Shown piece after piece: positions 13,101 to 25,916 of a stretch of DNA of 64,000 bases. Made by a program: the position numbers and the translations under genes. Below the pieces are notes generated by a model. That model did not search any database and was not told the origin of the DNA. It saw only the letters and a list, made by a program, of their open reading frames with translations. The DNA is from Colius striatus (Eukaryota; Chordata; Aves; Coliiformes; Coliidae). Location: assembly GCF_028858725.1 (NCBI RefSeq), contig NC_084766.1, positions 25,086,001 to 25,150,000 of the forward strand, given 5' to 3'. How positions within the stretch are numbered: position 1 is the first letter of the stretch; each line of letters begins with the position of its first letter.

Positions 13101-14600
13101 TGGGTTCAGTATGGCTCTGAGTGCGTGCACACGTGCTCCATCCCACAGCTGAAGGAAATGCAAACTGATCCACCCGAGGAAAGAAAGGAGACACTGCCCT
13201 CCTTTTTTCAATTATATCCAGGTCCAAGGTCAGCGACCTCTTCCCTCCTGCACTGCAGTATCTTGTCACACAAAACCCAGAGAGAAAGGGAATGTGATAA
13301 AGATGAAAGTGATGTGGCAGGCTCGTATGTGAAAACAATCACCCTTCAATTAAGTGTGATTGATTTCCCAAATCAGAGATGCATTCAGCTTCCAACAAAT
13401 AGATATGAGCAAGGGCCAGATGCTGGGGAATTCAGCACACGTGCTTGGGCTGGGACGTTGCAAGGAAACAAAATGGAGATGCTATAAAGTACCAGGTGCT
13501 TTGAGATGAATCTCAGATGGGCATAAAGCTGAGCCAGGAAAACTTTCACCATTAAAGCAAAGCTCAGGACTGAGAAACAAGATGCAGAAATAGGTGTTTT
13601 TTTCATGGGGTGAAATTATGGTGTTGTAGAAGATAGTTTATATGAGAGCAGCAACCAGGGACAGCCCAAAACAGAGTGAGGATTTTGCAGACATATAAAA
13701 GAGACTCGCTGGCATAAAGCTGTTTTTGTACGGGACAGACAAGTGACACAGCCCATCTCAGGAGGGAGCTGGAGGCAGAGTGGGGCAAGGCACCTTAGTG
13801 ACATCTCACAGCGATGATCTAAAGCCTTTAACAAACAACTGCAAGGTCCAGAAGCTCCATTTGGTTCTTCTAACATCAGTTGTGTCCCCTTTCACATTCA
13901 GATACGTATGGGGCCCTTTCCAGCTGTTTTACAGACCCCTGATGCTTTGTGAACTAAGCCTGCCCTCCCACACATCCCCTCTCTGCTGCCGGGGTGAAGA
14001 ACCTCAGCATGTTTCCCAGCAGGTGGGCAACAGAATGGAGGAGAACATCAGAGAGACCACTTTGCCCAAAGTGGAGGGAGCTCTGCTGTAAATGTCTGCA
14101 GTAAGCCCCACCCTTCAATGGAGTGCTGCAGTGTGGCACAGGAGCTGCCTCCGTTGACTTCATGTGCCCCAAGTCCTGTGCAGCTCAGCACACGGAGCCT
14201 TCACACACCGAGGCTGGCCAAAATAGACGCTGTGCTTTTGGGGGAGACTGGGTACTCCCATGCTGGCCACCAAAACCGCTCAAGTTGACGTGCTTCATCA
14301 TCACTGTTTTAACTGTGAAAGGGGAGCTTGCTGCTCTCTCAGAATTTGCTCTCTCAGCTCTTATACAGCCACCTATCATTGTGGTATCCAGCCACACTGT
14401 CCTCCTGAGTCCCACACGCTCCTCCTGCATTTATCAGCAACAGGCAAGGGCAAAGCTGGCAGCACCGGGGAGGTGCTGGGACAGGGGAAGGTAGCGCTGC
14501 AGATGTAGCACAGCTCACGGCAGCTCCCGTAGCAGGCTGAGCTGTTGTCCCGTTTTCCCTCTCACCATCAGCCTCATCCATCTCCCCCTCTCTCCCCCTT
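10139..14600. other. Intergenic DNA, no gene recognised
   Basis: Open frames up to 160 codons (10345-10827) have no recognisable domain. No CR1 tail, tRNA or splice-bounded exon is evident. The segment 10330-10400 is G-rich on the + strand. CpG frequency is low until about 14.6 kb. Confidence 0.5.
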
Positions 14601-14639
14601 CGGTCCCTTTCAGAGATTTCAAATAAAAGCTCTGCACTT

Positions 14640-15030
14640 GACCCTCCCCACCCCCCGCTCCTCCCTGCCGGGAGAGGAGAAGGCCGTGAATAGAGGGCCG
14701 CTCGTGTCAGCAGAAGCGCTTTTCCCATTGAGGGCAGCATATGTTCGCACCGAGGCCGAGCCGCGGGGCCGCGCACGGGCGCGCGTGTGCGCACGGACCC
14801 ACCCTGCGGGCGCGGGGCGGCCGCGGGAGCACCAGGTGCTCGCTGTCAGCCCGAACAAAACGCGTGTCAGGGCTCTGCGCCGGGAGCCTGCGCCCACAGC
14901 TCCCCCCTGCCTTCGGCATCGCGCTCCGAGCGTCCTGCCGCTGCCTGACTCGCGGCAGCATCCTCGTGCGTCAGCTCCTGAGCTCTCCTCCCCTTCTCCT
15001 CTCCCCAGATTGCACGGCACGGCACGGCAC
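14640..15030. promoter_or_regulatory. Isolated CpG-rich island
   Basis: CpG density rises abruptly in otherwise CpG-poor intergenic DNA. Between about 14750 and 14960 there are dense CG runs (GCCGCGGGGCCGCGCACG, GGGCGCGCGTGTGCGCACGG, GGGCGCGGGGCGGCCGCGGG). Islands of this kind usually mark a promoter or a Polycomb-targeted element. The open frames on both strands (up to 215 codons) follow from the low frequency of stop codons in such sequence. I looked for the start of BTRC, the expected 5' neighbour of LBX1, and did not recognise it. A lncRNA promoter or an orphan island is possible. Confidence 0.55.
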
Positions 15031-18000
15031 GCCTGGCTGTCTGCTGTCACCCATCCCTGCTCCCCAAACGCTCAGACGGATGGTGCTCGTGCAGCCTCCT
15101 TCTGCAGAAGCATCCTCTGGAGGCTGCTCTGACCTCCTGCCAGACCTACGTGTCTCACAGCCCACCATGTCCTGCCATGCCCAAAGAAAAAGTCCTGCTA
15201 TGCCCAAAAAAGTATCAGCAAGGTCACTTGCTGAATTCACACCTCCAGCCTGCTGCCTCCCTTCACACCTTCTCCCAGTGCTGAGACACCACAGGCTGAT
15301 ACCCCAACAACCACTCCAGGCTGTCCTGGATGATATTCCCTACAGTCTCTGGGGGAGGAGAGCTGCCCTATCCCCATCCTCAGTGTGAGTGCTCACTCAC
15401 ACTGCCTGCACAGGACAGGATACCTCCTACCCATCACCACCAAACCCCCAGCCCTGCCCTCCCCAGGTGCAGCAGGGAGGTCAGGCTTACAGCTAGAGCA
15501 GATTGAGAGCAGCAGAGACTGACAGCAGTTTGCACATCCCAATGCCCTCCCAGGGGTGTACAGAACCCAGATACTTCCTCATGATGATAAAGCCAGGCAA
15601 CGCAAAGCAGGAGGCCTGACCCTGCTGCCACGTTGGCTCACACCCAGGGAATTTGCCAGATCATGGATACACTCAAACTTCCATCAGCAAAACTTTCTGG
15701 AAGAGACCAGGCCTCAGTCTGTTTCTTTCTGCTTCATTTCTCCTGCCTCTGAAACGGGAGTCACTGTGTTTCTTTTTGCTGCACTGTGCATCCATCTTGT
15801 CTGCTTAGATCCTGACCTGTCTGGTGCCCTGGAGAAACACAGAGGCTCTAGCAGTAGGGCCAACATCTCCTTGGGGGTCCCCAGGCACTGCTGCAATCAC
15901 AGTCAACTCATGAAGAATAAGAATTAGGCATGTGGGCTACAAGGACCCTCAGAGGCACAGCTGAAGTGAAGGGAAATAGCAAACACTCAAGCCGTGCTGC
16001 TGCCTGGGGTATGGTGATAATAAGTCTCTTCTCTTCCCAGGTGGGCTCAGGCCTCTGGCCTGTGGGAGAGTTGCCTCATGACCTCAGGTGAGCTTGATTG
16101 CTAAAGGATCCCATCCTGAGAGCAGCAGAAATAACTTATCTTCCTGAGTAAGCCCTCCTGAACTAGTGTGGATGTGCCACCTGTCTCACTCCTTGATCAA
16201 GAGCATATTTCTTCTACCCGTGGTTTTACCTGTGTCGCAGGTGAGGGTTGGTATGAACGGTGACGCTTCTGGGGTTTGCAATCTGCAAAGTGTTTCTCTT
16301 CTACAGGGCAGCACTGTGCCAACACAATGAGCCACTTTGCAGGCAGAGCTCCCAGGGAGAGCTGTCTTGGTACCTCCACATGCTCATGGAGATCACCTAG
16401 GACAGACTCAGACCATTCCAGGCAGCCATTGTCAAGAATTCAACATTCATATCCAGTCCCCAAACCAGGACATTTGTCCTGAAGCTTGGAGCTATATCTC
16501 TTTACCCTTTGGCTCTTCAGCCCTGCTGGGCAGGAAAAGAATCAGAAACTTTCACTTGCCAGAAATGTTGGTGTTTCCAAGTTGTTCTCTGTTGGGAATC
16601 AGAAGGGAAAGTTGGAATATCAGAAAGCAAAAGAAAAACAGTCTCCACAATGCAAGTTGCAGGTAAACCACGAATCTGGAGAGTGAAAACACCAGCAAGA
16701 AAAATCTCTGCTTTACCAATGGAAGTGTAAATTAGGGAGGAGAATGTTCCAGCCATATTTTAGAATGAAGACTGCTGCTCAGCCTGGGAATTTCAAGTTG
16801 AAATTATTTGTATGATTGCTTTGATTCTTTAGTCAGAAAATAAGCCTGTACTGAAGTATTTTCCTTAGAAGAATCTTGGTATTGGAATAACCACATCTTT
16901 CTCCATAAGATTTTCTTAAGCAAAATATATCAACTTGCTCTGTTTAGATACACTCGGACTCTAATCTTTAATTTTTCTTGCCACCATCTGAAAAGCTTTA
17001 TTCTTCTCAGGAAAAATATATCAGAGCTGCCTATGTAATCACAGAATCCAGGAGGCAGGGCTGCAATGAAAACAGCAGCTAGCACAAAGGGGCTGATGCT
17101 GTACATAGCCCAGACTAGCACTGCTAGAGACCAGAAGACAGGGAAGGATTTGGTGGGTGCAAAAGCTCAATGCCTTGTTTATAGTGTGAGGCTGTGGAGC
17201 GGTGCTGGACTCAGCTCTGGTTGCTGCTTCCCTTTGCACCCAGCAAAACAAAAACACGTGAAACAGGCTAAGCTGGTGATGTCCCTTCTCAGAAGAATGC
17301 CTCCAGAGAAAGCTATTTTAATCTGCTTGGATATACACTAGCCATTGCTGTAACCATCCTCCTTTTCACTTGTGTTTTACATACAGATGCCCAGTGCAGG
17401 TTTGTGGTCTCGAGCACCTAATGACCTGCTGTATGTGCAGGTCTGTATGAGCTTTTTTCTTTACTTTCTTTCTGATTCTGACATGAAGTCTTGCAACACT
17501 CTTCTTGATGTGCAAGAGATCTACCCAGGCCAGGCCTTGTTAATAAACATGGGCTGCTTGCACTCCTCAGACACTGGATCCATTGACTGGGAGAAAAACA
17601 TGGGATGTAGATGGCTTCAGTGTTAGGAATACTGTGTACAGCAGCATTTCAAGTCTTGAAGACTTTACTAGTACCCAGCAAGCAGATGACCCACCAGACC
17701 CACCAGTGGTACACTTGATGGATAGACTTCTACCAAGCCAGGACATTGGAACTGGGCAGGTGGTCTCATGGCATGGGGAAGTTTCCTTTGGTGTCTGTGT
17801 AGGTTGGGAATGATGTGAGAACAAGCTTTTTTTTTTTCCTTTTTTTTCCCCCCTCAAGATTGGCCATTCATGAAAATGAAGGGTCCCACCCAATTTCAAA
17901 CATTAAAAACCCAGGTGGGGCTAGAGGCCCACACAAAATGCCCCCACAGATACTGTCCTCTGAGACCAACCTGCAACACTCACCGCTCCCTTCCTCTGGG

Positions 18001-18709
18001 GTAAGCAGGCGGTGGGAATCACACGGGCTGCTGAGCAGAGCAGGGCTGCTTTCACATTCACAGCAGGGCAGAGCAAAAGGAAGCCCTTTGCCTGCAGGGG
18101 ATAGAAATCCCTTTGGCTTTTGAAAACTCTTTAAGACCTTAAAGCAGCCAGTAGCCCTAATGCAAAGCCACTCCCATCAGAGCAGAGGTGCGAGGGCATC
18201 TCGCACAACATCTGAAGGGCAGAGCTGACTAACTCCACAATCCAAAACGTGTATGTCAAATTCCCTTAGTGAGCACCTTCCCCCCAGCATTCCTGCATCG
18301 TGCTGACAGGATCACACACTCCCAGTACATCCCTCCTGCAGTAGCATGGCTTTGGGGACAGAGGCTGATGTGAGGGCTTAATTAATGTGTTAATTAATCC
18401 TGAACATTTCAACCCTCCAAATCTCTGCTGCACTCTAGTTTGGCAATTCATTCACTAGTGAAGTTTCTTGCTTGTGTTTGAACTTGGATCATTTGATTTT
18501 TCCCCGCAAGACAGAAGTAAAATATAATCATGTCATTAAGAAGAATGTGTGGCTGTGTGTACCACCATCTCCTGGATTAGGAGCAAGGTCTGCTCAGGAC
18601 TTCTCTGTGCTGTGTGCTGTCTCATTGGATACTCTTTTGCACCAGACATTGCAAGGCTGAAGTCAGGCTGTCAGGGGTGATAAAACTCCTTTGCCCTCTC
18701 TGTACTGGT
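15031..18709. other. Intergenic DNA, no gene recognised
   Basis: No open frame over 125 codons and no recognisable family. A T-run occurs at 17827-17848. A+T-rich patches at 16780-17020 contain short homeodomain-type cores but no clear cluster. Confidence 0.5.
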
Positions 18710-19102
18710 CACAGAATTACAGAATGGTGGCTGTTGGAGAGGACCTCTAGACATCAACCAGCCCAACCCCCTGCTAAAACAAGTTCCCCGTCAATCAGGT
18801 CACTCAGGAACGTGTCCAGACAGGTTTGGGAACCTCCAGAGAAAGAGAGTCCACATCCTCTCTGGGCAGCCTGTGCCAGGGCTCCCTCACATCAACAGCA
18901 AAGTTTTTTCTCTTGTTTAAGTGGAACTCCCTGTGTTCCAGCTTGTGTCAGTTACCTTTTGTCCTGTCACTAGGTGTGTCCTTATCCTCTCAACATCTGT
19001 CCTTTAGGTATTTAGAGGCATTCATAAGGTCCCCTCTCAGTCTTCTCTTCTGAGGCTAAACAGCCTTAGGTCTCACAGCCTTTCCTCCTAAGAGGGATGG
19101 TC
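18710..19102 (-). mobile_element. CR1 LINE fragment, minus orientation
   Basis: About 390 bp of CR1 3' region lies in reverse complement. It begins with CACAGAATTACAGAATGG (the inverted 3' tail) and passes through the usual CR1 landmarks in reverse: CTCTGGGCAGCCTGTGCCAG, the CTTGTGTCAGTTACCTTTTG segment, GGTCCCCTCTCAGTCTTCTC and GAGGCTAAACAGCC. It fades out after about 19100. It is non-coding and truncated. Confidence 0.93.
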
Positions 19103-22100
19103 ACACCAACCCAAATGCTCAGGCTGTGCTGATGCAGACACCCTTGGGTGTTTTTTGGGAAACAGTTTTGCTGGGCCTCATGTCCACACTCAGCAGGAGC
19201 AGAGAAGAGCAGATTTTCTTCCCTGGCAGCATCAGGGCTGCCTCACACAGCAGAGATGTGAAACACATCCCTCAGCTTGCTGGAAGAGCAGCAGTTAAAT
19301 GTAGGGTCTCCAGCTATCACATGCAATGGAAACCTGGCCTGCCGCAATCCTGCACTGCTTGTTTGGGGCTAACTATGTCTAAAACACTACAACATTCTGT
19401 CCTGCCCCTGGTATTTTGGGGCACCTGCATGTAGTTTTATTGCAAACTCTTCTTCTACACTTTGCCCTGCTTCTATCCCTGCTCCTGGCTGAGCTAGAGA
19501 ACTGCCCACCTTACCCAGGCCATTCCCCACACCTCGTTACAGCCACTGTTTTCAGACCTTCATTTCATTCTTGCTCTCTGCTCCCCTAACTACACACACT
19601 CACTACCCTTTGCTGAACCTGCAGCTTCCTACCTTGAGACAAGCCCCTCAGCTAGACTCAGGTGCCCAAACTCCAACTGGCACAAGCTGTTCCAGACCCT
19701 AAATACTACATCAGTGCTGTTATTCTGTCAGTGCATATCCCTGTCCCCTGGGTTTTTACAATGCATCTTTGTGCCACTTGGCTACAGTAATGAAGCCCCA
19801 CCTAATTGCTATTCAATAAACTCCAGTTAAATTAACAGCTTCATCCAATGATCACCAACATCTGCTGTTCATCAGGCAGCCTTCCCTCCCCTCCTGCTCC
19901 CTGCATCTCCTTAAATCCCAGTGCCCCAAAATTCAGCCTGTTGGGTCCCTGCTGAAGGGGCTATGAAAGCTGGTCTGAAAGCCTTGCTGTGTTCAGGGAA
20001 TGTGTACAGGGGGTTGTGTGAAAGTAGGGGGAAAGGTTGTGGGTGTGCAAGCAGAGAAAGAAAAACTGTGTGCTCAAGAGAGCAAAGATCAAGACGTTTT
20101 TGTTATGCCTCAGGGTCTGGAAGGTGTCGATGTGTGTGCAGAGATAGACAACAGGCAGCAGAAGGAGGGCAGTGTGATGGGGACTTCAAGTGCCCAGGGA
20201 AGAGGGTATGGCAGGCAAGGCAGGTAGAAGGCATGGAGGGATGCACTCATGTGCTTGTGAGACAGTGGAGACGTTCCTTTGTCCAAGGAATGAAGTCATA
20301 CAAGTGTGGCTGTGTGTTTAGATATCCAATTGTGGTGCAGTCATCTTCACTCTGTATTCACACGCAGTATGTTTATGGTGGGCTTGAGCTAGCTTGAGCT
20401 TAACCCAGACATGCTGTCTCTGCCCTTAGCTGTGTTTGGCTGGTATATGAAGCTGCTCACATGTGTGGATGCACATGCTTAGCTGTAATGATAGGACCAG
20501 GTGAGCCAGACCAAGACATAACCACAAACGCACGTGAGCATCCCGGTGCCTTTGTCTCACAAACACCCACTAAATTGATCTCTGGATCCTTTGTCCCACT
20601 GGAGATTCGTTTTCCCCACACTGCTTGTGGAAGAACAGGTGAAGAGGGGATGTAATCCGCACTGTCAGGGACACTTGACTTTGCAGGAGCTTTACACCCC
20701 TCTGACTCACCATTTCTGCCTGAGGATTTAGTTCTACATCACCGAAAATTGGATCCTGAATCCATTTCTGTAGGCAGGTTCAGTCCATTTGTGCAAAGAC
20801 GTGTACAGCCTGTGTATGCATCACCATCTCCAGCAGCTCCACAGAGGCTGGGGAGAGAGAAGGTCACCTCTCTGATTCAGAGGTTAACAGGGTCATGCTT
20901 CACTTGTGGAAAAAAAACCTCTTGCCTAAAATTAAACCTCAGCCTTGCAGAAAGGCAGGCCAGATAAGCCATTAAAAAAGGTCAAAGATATTATCAGCTC
21001 CTAATCCAATTAGATACTGATTATCTGTGAATTCAGCACAGCCTCACTGTTAGAGCTATGCTTAGGGAAATGAGCATCTCCAAAAAACCAGCTGGAGATC
21101 AAGGGGGCTCTGAGAGCTGAGGCAGCCTTGTGAGAGATTATGCCACTGCCTGGGGAGCGCTGGCTGCAGCAAGATCCACGTTGGGTTTTCATTGCTCTCT
21201 GTCTTCATGAGTGTCACCTGGTGGGTGACATTACAGTGCTGGTGAAGGAGGCAGACAGGTCTGCAACCATCCCTTCTCCTGAACAGAAGTTGAAGAACAA
21301 AGGGAAACGAGAATTTCTGGATTCAATTAAAATCAGTGATGCAGCAGCCTGACTTGTTGGGAATTCTCCAGCAAAACACTTTTAATGGGAAATATCATTC
21401 TGGCAAAACCAACAGTTTCCATGGGGAAATAACTGTTTCACCGTTTGCTTGGGGTGGGTTGGCTTCATGTTTATTTTTGGTCAGTCCAGCAAAAAGCAGC
21501 ACATTTTAAGGAGTTTTCCTAGTAGTGACATTCTGGAAAAAAGAAACCAAAACCCACCCTTTCAGCAGGGTAGAAATCTAACTGTTTTTAATCTGGAACT
21601 TGATAGCTTTATTAAGAGGATTATGTGATACAGTCCTGAGATAGCAGGGGAATGGATTTGCTCCCCTGGCAGGCGGTCTGACTTTAAGAAAAGAGAGTTT
21701 GTGTGCCAGAGTGCTGGCTGAAAGAGTTATGGAAATTACTCCCCATGGTTTCATCCCAATTGTCTCTGGACAAGAAGGTCTTGGATTTTATTTTTTATAA
21801 TAGGACAGAAGGATGGCTGGTTCCTTTCCCTAAATGGATCAGCATCTTGCACATCTCGCTGTGGCAAACTTCCATGTAGGTGTGAATGGCTTTGAGTGGT
21901 TTCTTCTGTGAAAACAAGGAAAAGTGCTCTGTCCAGGGCAAATCCTGCTGCATCCAGGTCTGGATTTCCATTTAGGTGCTGTCTGATGGGAAAGATTGGT
22001 TGGGGAATGGCTTCCTCTGCATTTTGCAGCTCTCCCTTCCTGAAGGCAGCATCAGTTTGGCTTCTTATTTATAAAAGACAACCAATGTAAATCTGTTTCC

Positions 22101-25100
22101 CTCTGTTTTACAGCCTCCCATGCCTGGCTGGGCAGAGCTGGACAGCTTTGCAATAACTAGCTGAGCAGCTCTATGGATTTCCAGTGCTGCTCTTTGGCTA
22201 CAATGACACTTTGGTTGTAGCTTCTTCCCTAGGAAAGTGATACTCTTGTAAAAGCAAACGTGCCCATCAACAGAGCCACACCTGGGCAGGGGCTTACCAG
22301 ATGCTGCCAGGTGGGATCAGACCAGGAGGGCAGCACTCCTGATGGAGCAGGGACTGGGATATCACTCCCTAATCCCCAGGAGAAAAACCTTCTGATCATA
22401 ACTAGGCCTTCCAAAGATGTTCAGCGCTGCAGGAGTTGTACTTATCTGGAGCCGAGTGTCAACAGCAGTTCTTGCTTCTGACACAGATCTGCTGCCCAGC
22501 CATGGCAAGATGGAGTTTCTCCTCCATATTATAGCTGCAAGAGGAGCTCTTTGGCCAGGCAGCAGCACTTTGAGACTGTGCTTTGAGTTTACATCTGCTG
22601 AACATCTGGATTTGAGGATTTAGCCACGCAGGAATGGTCACCAGCATGCTCTTGTAAAGGGCATCTATCACGCTGCATTAACCCCACGTGGACACGTGTG
22701 GGCAGGATTAAGAGGCCGTAATCATATTCAGCCTGGTGGGCTTCTGAAAGAGAAATCAAATGAAGGCTGTGAACAAGGACGTCCCTGCGGGGGCTTAATG
22801 CAATTTGGCTAATCCACTTGGTGTGTAAATGGTTTGTTCAACTTCATCTTTCCTGCCAGTGTACATAGCCAAGGTGGGGGTGAGTGCCTGTGGGCTTGAG
22901 ATTCTGAGGTGACTGAGGTAGGTCTGCTGTGAGGGTCCAGCTCTGGGGTTTCCTTCTCATTCCCTCTAGAGCAAAGCCCTTCCTTGGGAGTCTGAAACAA
23001 ATTGGGGGAAAGCACTATTGGCACAGCTGAGGGTAGGAAGCGATTTCCCTGGCTAAGTGAAAGACAGGGGAGGAGATGTTGGTAAATAGGCTATTAACAC
23101 TTACTGTCACTCTATTAATTTCATGGAATAAATCTGCCCTCTTTTCGTCCTCCCATCTCCCATGGCCTGAGTTAGAGGCTGTTTGCTGAGCTGCAAGGGA
23201 GGACCCAACACAAAATCAGGGCTGTTCTTGGCTTAGTCCACCTCCTGAAAGTTCAGCTATCAGCAGCACTGTTCCTTTGATTTGGCAAAGGTGACCAGCA
23301 ATGGCAAATGCTCCTTCCATGCCAAGAAAGCAGGAATTTGGTGATATTTGCCATCTTCTCTCCCCTAGAAAGGCAAGCAGATGACTTGCAGACAGCACCT
23401 GTACAGCTGTACCCATCCTGTCAAGAGGGTACCTCTCCCTCCACATCTACATCTCCCAAGCAAGGACAAAGCCCACAGAGGGTGGGAAGGCCTGTCTCTG
23501 AGACAGGGTCTTTGCTGGTAGAAAGCCAAGACTTGAGGCAGAAGCATAGGAAAGCTCCCTGAGTTGAGTTGCAAGGCCATGGCCAGAGCTGCTGCCAGTC
23601 CCCAGCTGGAAAAGCTTACAGTGCCTGCCCCATTGGAGCCCAAAGTGCAGACCCTTGGTTAAAGAAGCAGCTCTATTAGGGCATCAAATAAATCAGGGTG
23701 TTTTGTTCACTACGTGCTGGTCTCTGTGACTAGCCCCTACTAGCCCCTAGGAATGGCCAGGCTTAGGGACACTGAGCACCTTCCCTCTGCAAAAGTGGCA
23801 ATGGATGTGTCCCTGGCACAAAAGTGGCAATGGCTCTAATTAATTCATACCTGTAAAACACCAGTTAAAAATCCTCACAAGCTGATATCACTGAGTGGAA
23901 TGGAGTGTGACTGACCTATGTGCCTTCACAGCAACCCCAGGCCCTGTCTCAGGCCTTCCCAGACCTCGTGCAGTCTCCTCCAGCCCCCACCTCCATGGGT
24001 CAGTGGAGATTTTGGTTGCCAAGTAGAGATCTCATTGATTTTTTTAATTTGTTTTTTTTTAAATTGATGTTGCTATGGCAGGTAAGAGTTTTGCCCTATC
24101 AGACCCCATGGCTACAGGTAAAAGACTGCTACAGTTTGTGGGAGGCTGAACTGGAGAAGATGCTTTGAGTGCCCTGCCTTGGCACTATTAGGACCAGCCT
24201 TGCCTCAGGAGGATGGAGCAGTTGGGCAGGCACTGTTGAGAGGGAGCTCCCCATCTCTAACCAGCCTTGCTAACTAAAGTCCAAAGCAACTTTCCCTCCA
24301 GAGTAAGAGGGCTCATGACTTAGTTTTTGAAAGCCTGCTGTGATAAATACCTTTCCCCACTCCTCTGCCCATGCAGCCAGCGCAGCCCTGTGTGCTTGGT
24401 GCCACTGCTGCCTTTGTATGCCACAGGCCACCCCACTGATCCTACTGAGGGGCTGTGGGGAGGGTGGGGATGACTGAGATGGAGGGGAGAGGCAACTGGA
24501 GATGCTGTGGTTTCAGTCATGCCTGGTTCTGTGGGAAGGCAGAGGGAAGGTGAGAAGACCCTGCTCTGGCATGCACCCCTCACATCCCCCTTCCCACCGA
24601 CTCAGGCAGCTGCAAAATTCACCACTTTCCCAGCACTCACCCAGGAGGGAATAATGATAATAAAAACAAAATTAGAACGACTCCCTTCCCCAGACTGGGG
24701 GGGCGGGAAGGGAACGAGCTCTTGGGAACGGCTTGGATTTCACAGCTTCTCCTGGCAAACGTGACTTTTCAGAGAGAAAGTCGCCGCCACTGGCTTGTCC
24801 TTTGTGTCTGCAGAAATGGGGTCCTCTCTCAGCCTTCCCCTTGTCATTGGATCTGGTCGAAGGGGCTGTGCTCCTGCCACTTCCCCCATGCAAAAGAAGC
24901 GGATTTGTCAGCCCTGCTGCGGGCTCTGCGTTCCCAGCCTCTCTTGCCTCATTTAAAGAAAACCCCCAATCCCCCGACACTGTACAGCTTGAAATCTTTT
25001 CTTCCTACTTGATACTTCATTTTTGTGATTGCTTTTTATTGATTGACAGAGCTGCCTTTGCAAACACCCCGGACCCTTGGAGAATTGCAAGTGGCCAATA

Positions 25101-25687
25101 CAGTCCTGCTCTCGCACACGTGCGTGCTCCATCTCCCACTGAGCACAGCAGAGCTGCCTCTTCCCCTGCTTCTGAAACACAGCTGCCTTGGAGGGATGGA
25201 TGGTGGGAAGATGGGGAGCTGGTTTCTCTGCCACGCAGGGGTGATCCATCAGGGAGGAACAGCTGGGCACGAGGCTGCCACCAAGAGCTTTATTAATAAT
25301 GGCTGAAATGGTGTTTCTCTGTGCACCAAGGGCAGGCTGTGGCTCTTGGGGAATCACTGCACACACCAGTCACCACACCAGTGATGTGCAAGTCCTGACA
25401 TAACCTGTGGTTTGCTTCTCAATTTGAAAATCTCCCTGCTTCCCCCAAACCCACACCATGTCTCCCCATTGGCCTCACCTGAAGGGTTACAGTGGTTTTC
25501 CAGCCATATTCACAGAGGTGTCACCCAGTCACCTCAGCCACAAGAGACCAACCTCTTGTCCAAGCCTTCAAACCCACCTGGTACAGGGCAGCTTGTGCCC
25601 ACTGAGCCAGTGTCACTGTGGAAATCCAGCTCTAAGTACCTGAGAGCAGACTTCAGCTCCTGCCTCTTCTGGGAAATCAAGGAAGGA
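19103..25687. other. Intergenic DNA, no gene recognised
   Basis: About 6.6 kb with only short chance open frames (up to 158 codons at 19921-20397). Two segments (20980-21070 and 22690-22860) have balanced composition and homeodomain-type cores such as TCCAATTAGATACTGATTAT at 21005 and AATTTGGCTAATCC at 22802, so small regulatory elements are possible. Short local direct repeats occur at 23725-23750 (ACTAGCCCCT twice) and at 23793 and 23818 (AAAAGTGGCAATGG twice). Confidence 0.45.
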
Positions 25688-25863
25688 ATCATAGAATCTT
25701 AGAATCACTTTGGTTGGGAAAGACTTGTCAGACCAAGCCCAACCCCTCACCTCACACTGCTAAGCCCATCACTTGTACCTCAGCACCTCAGCTACACAGC
25801 TCTTAAATATCTCCAGGGATGGTGACTCCATCACCTCCCTGGGCAGCCTGTGCCAGTGCTTAA
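25688..25863 (-). mobile_element. CR1 LINE 3' fragment, minus orientation
   Basis: An inverted CR1 tail starts with ATCATAGAATCTTAGAATCA and runs through AAATATCTCCAGGGATGGTG and CCTGGGCAGCCTGTGCCAGT. It stops abruptly at a tetranucleotide repeat. The truncation may reflect insertion or expansion of the repeat inside the element. Confidence 0.93.
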
Positions 25864-25916
25864 GGATGGATGGATGGATGGATGGATGGATGGATGGATG
25901 GATGGATGGATGGATG
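25864..25916. repeat. (GGAT)n microsatellite
   Basis: Thirteen or so perfect GGAT units directly abut the truncated CR1. A perfect array of this length is expected to be polymorphic. Confidence 0.97.

Noticed and set aside
14354..15388. Possible first exon of BTRC, the expected 5' neighbour of LBX1, at the CpG island
   Set aside because: I could not find a plausible BTRC N-terminal coding sequence on the minus strand, and none of the frames is recognisable.
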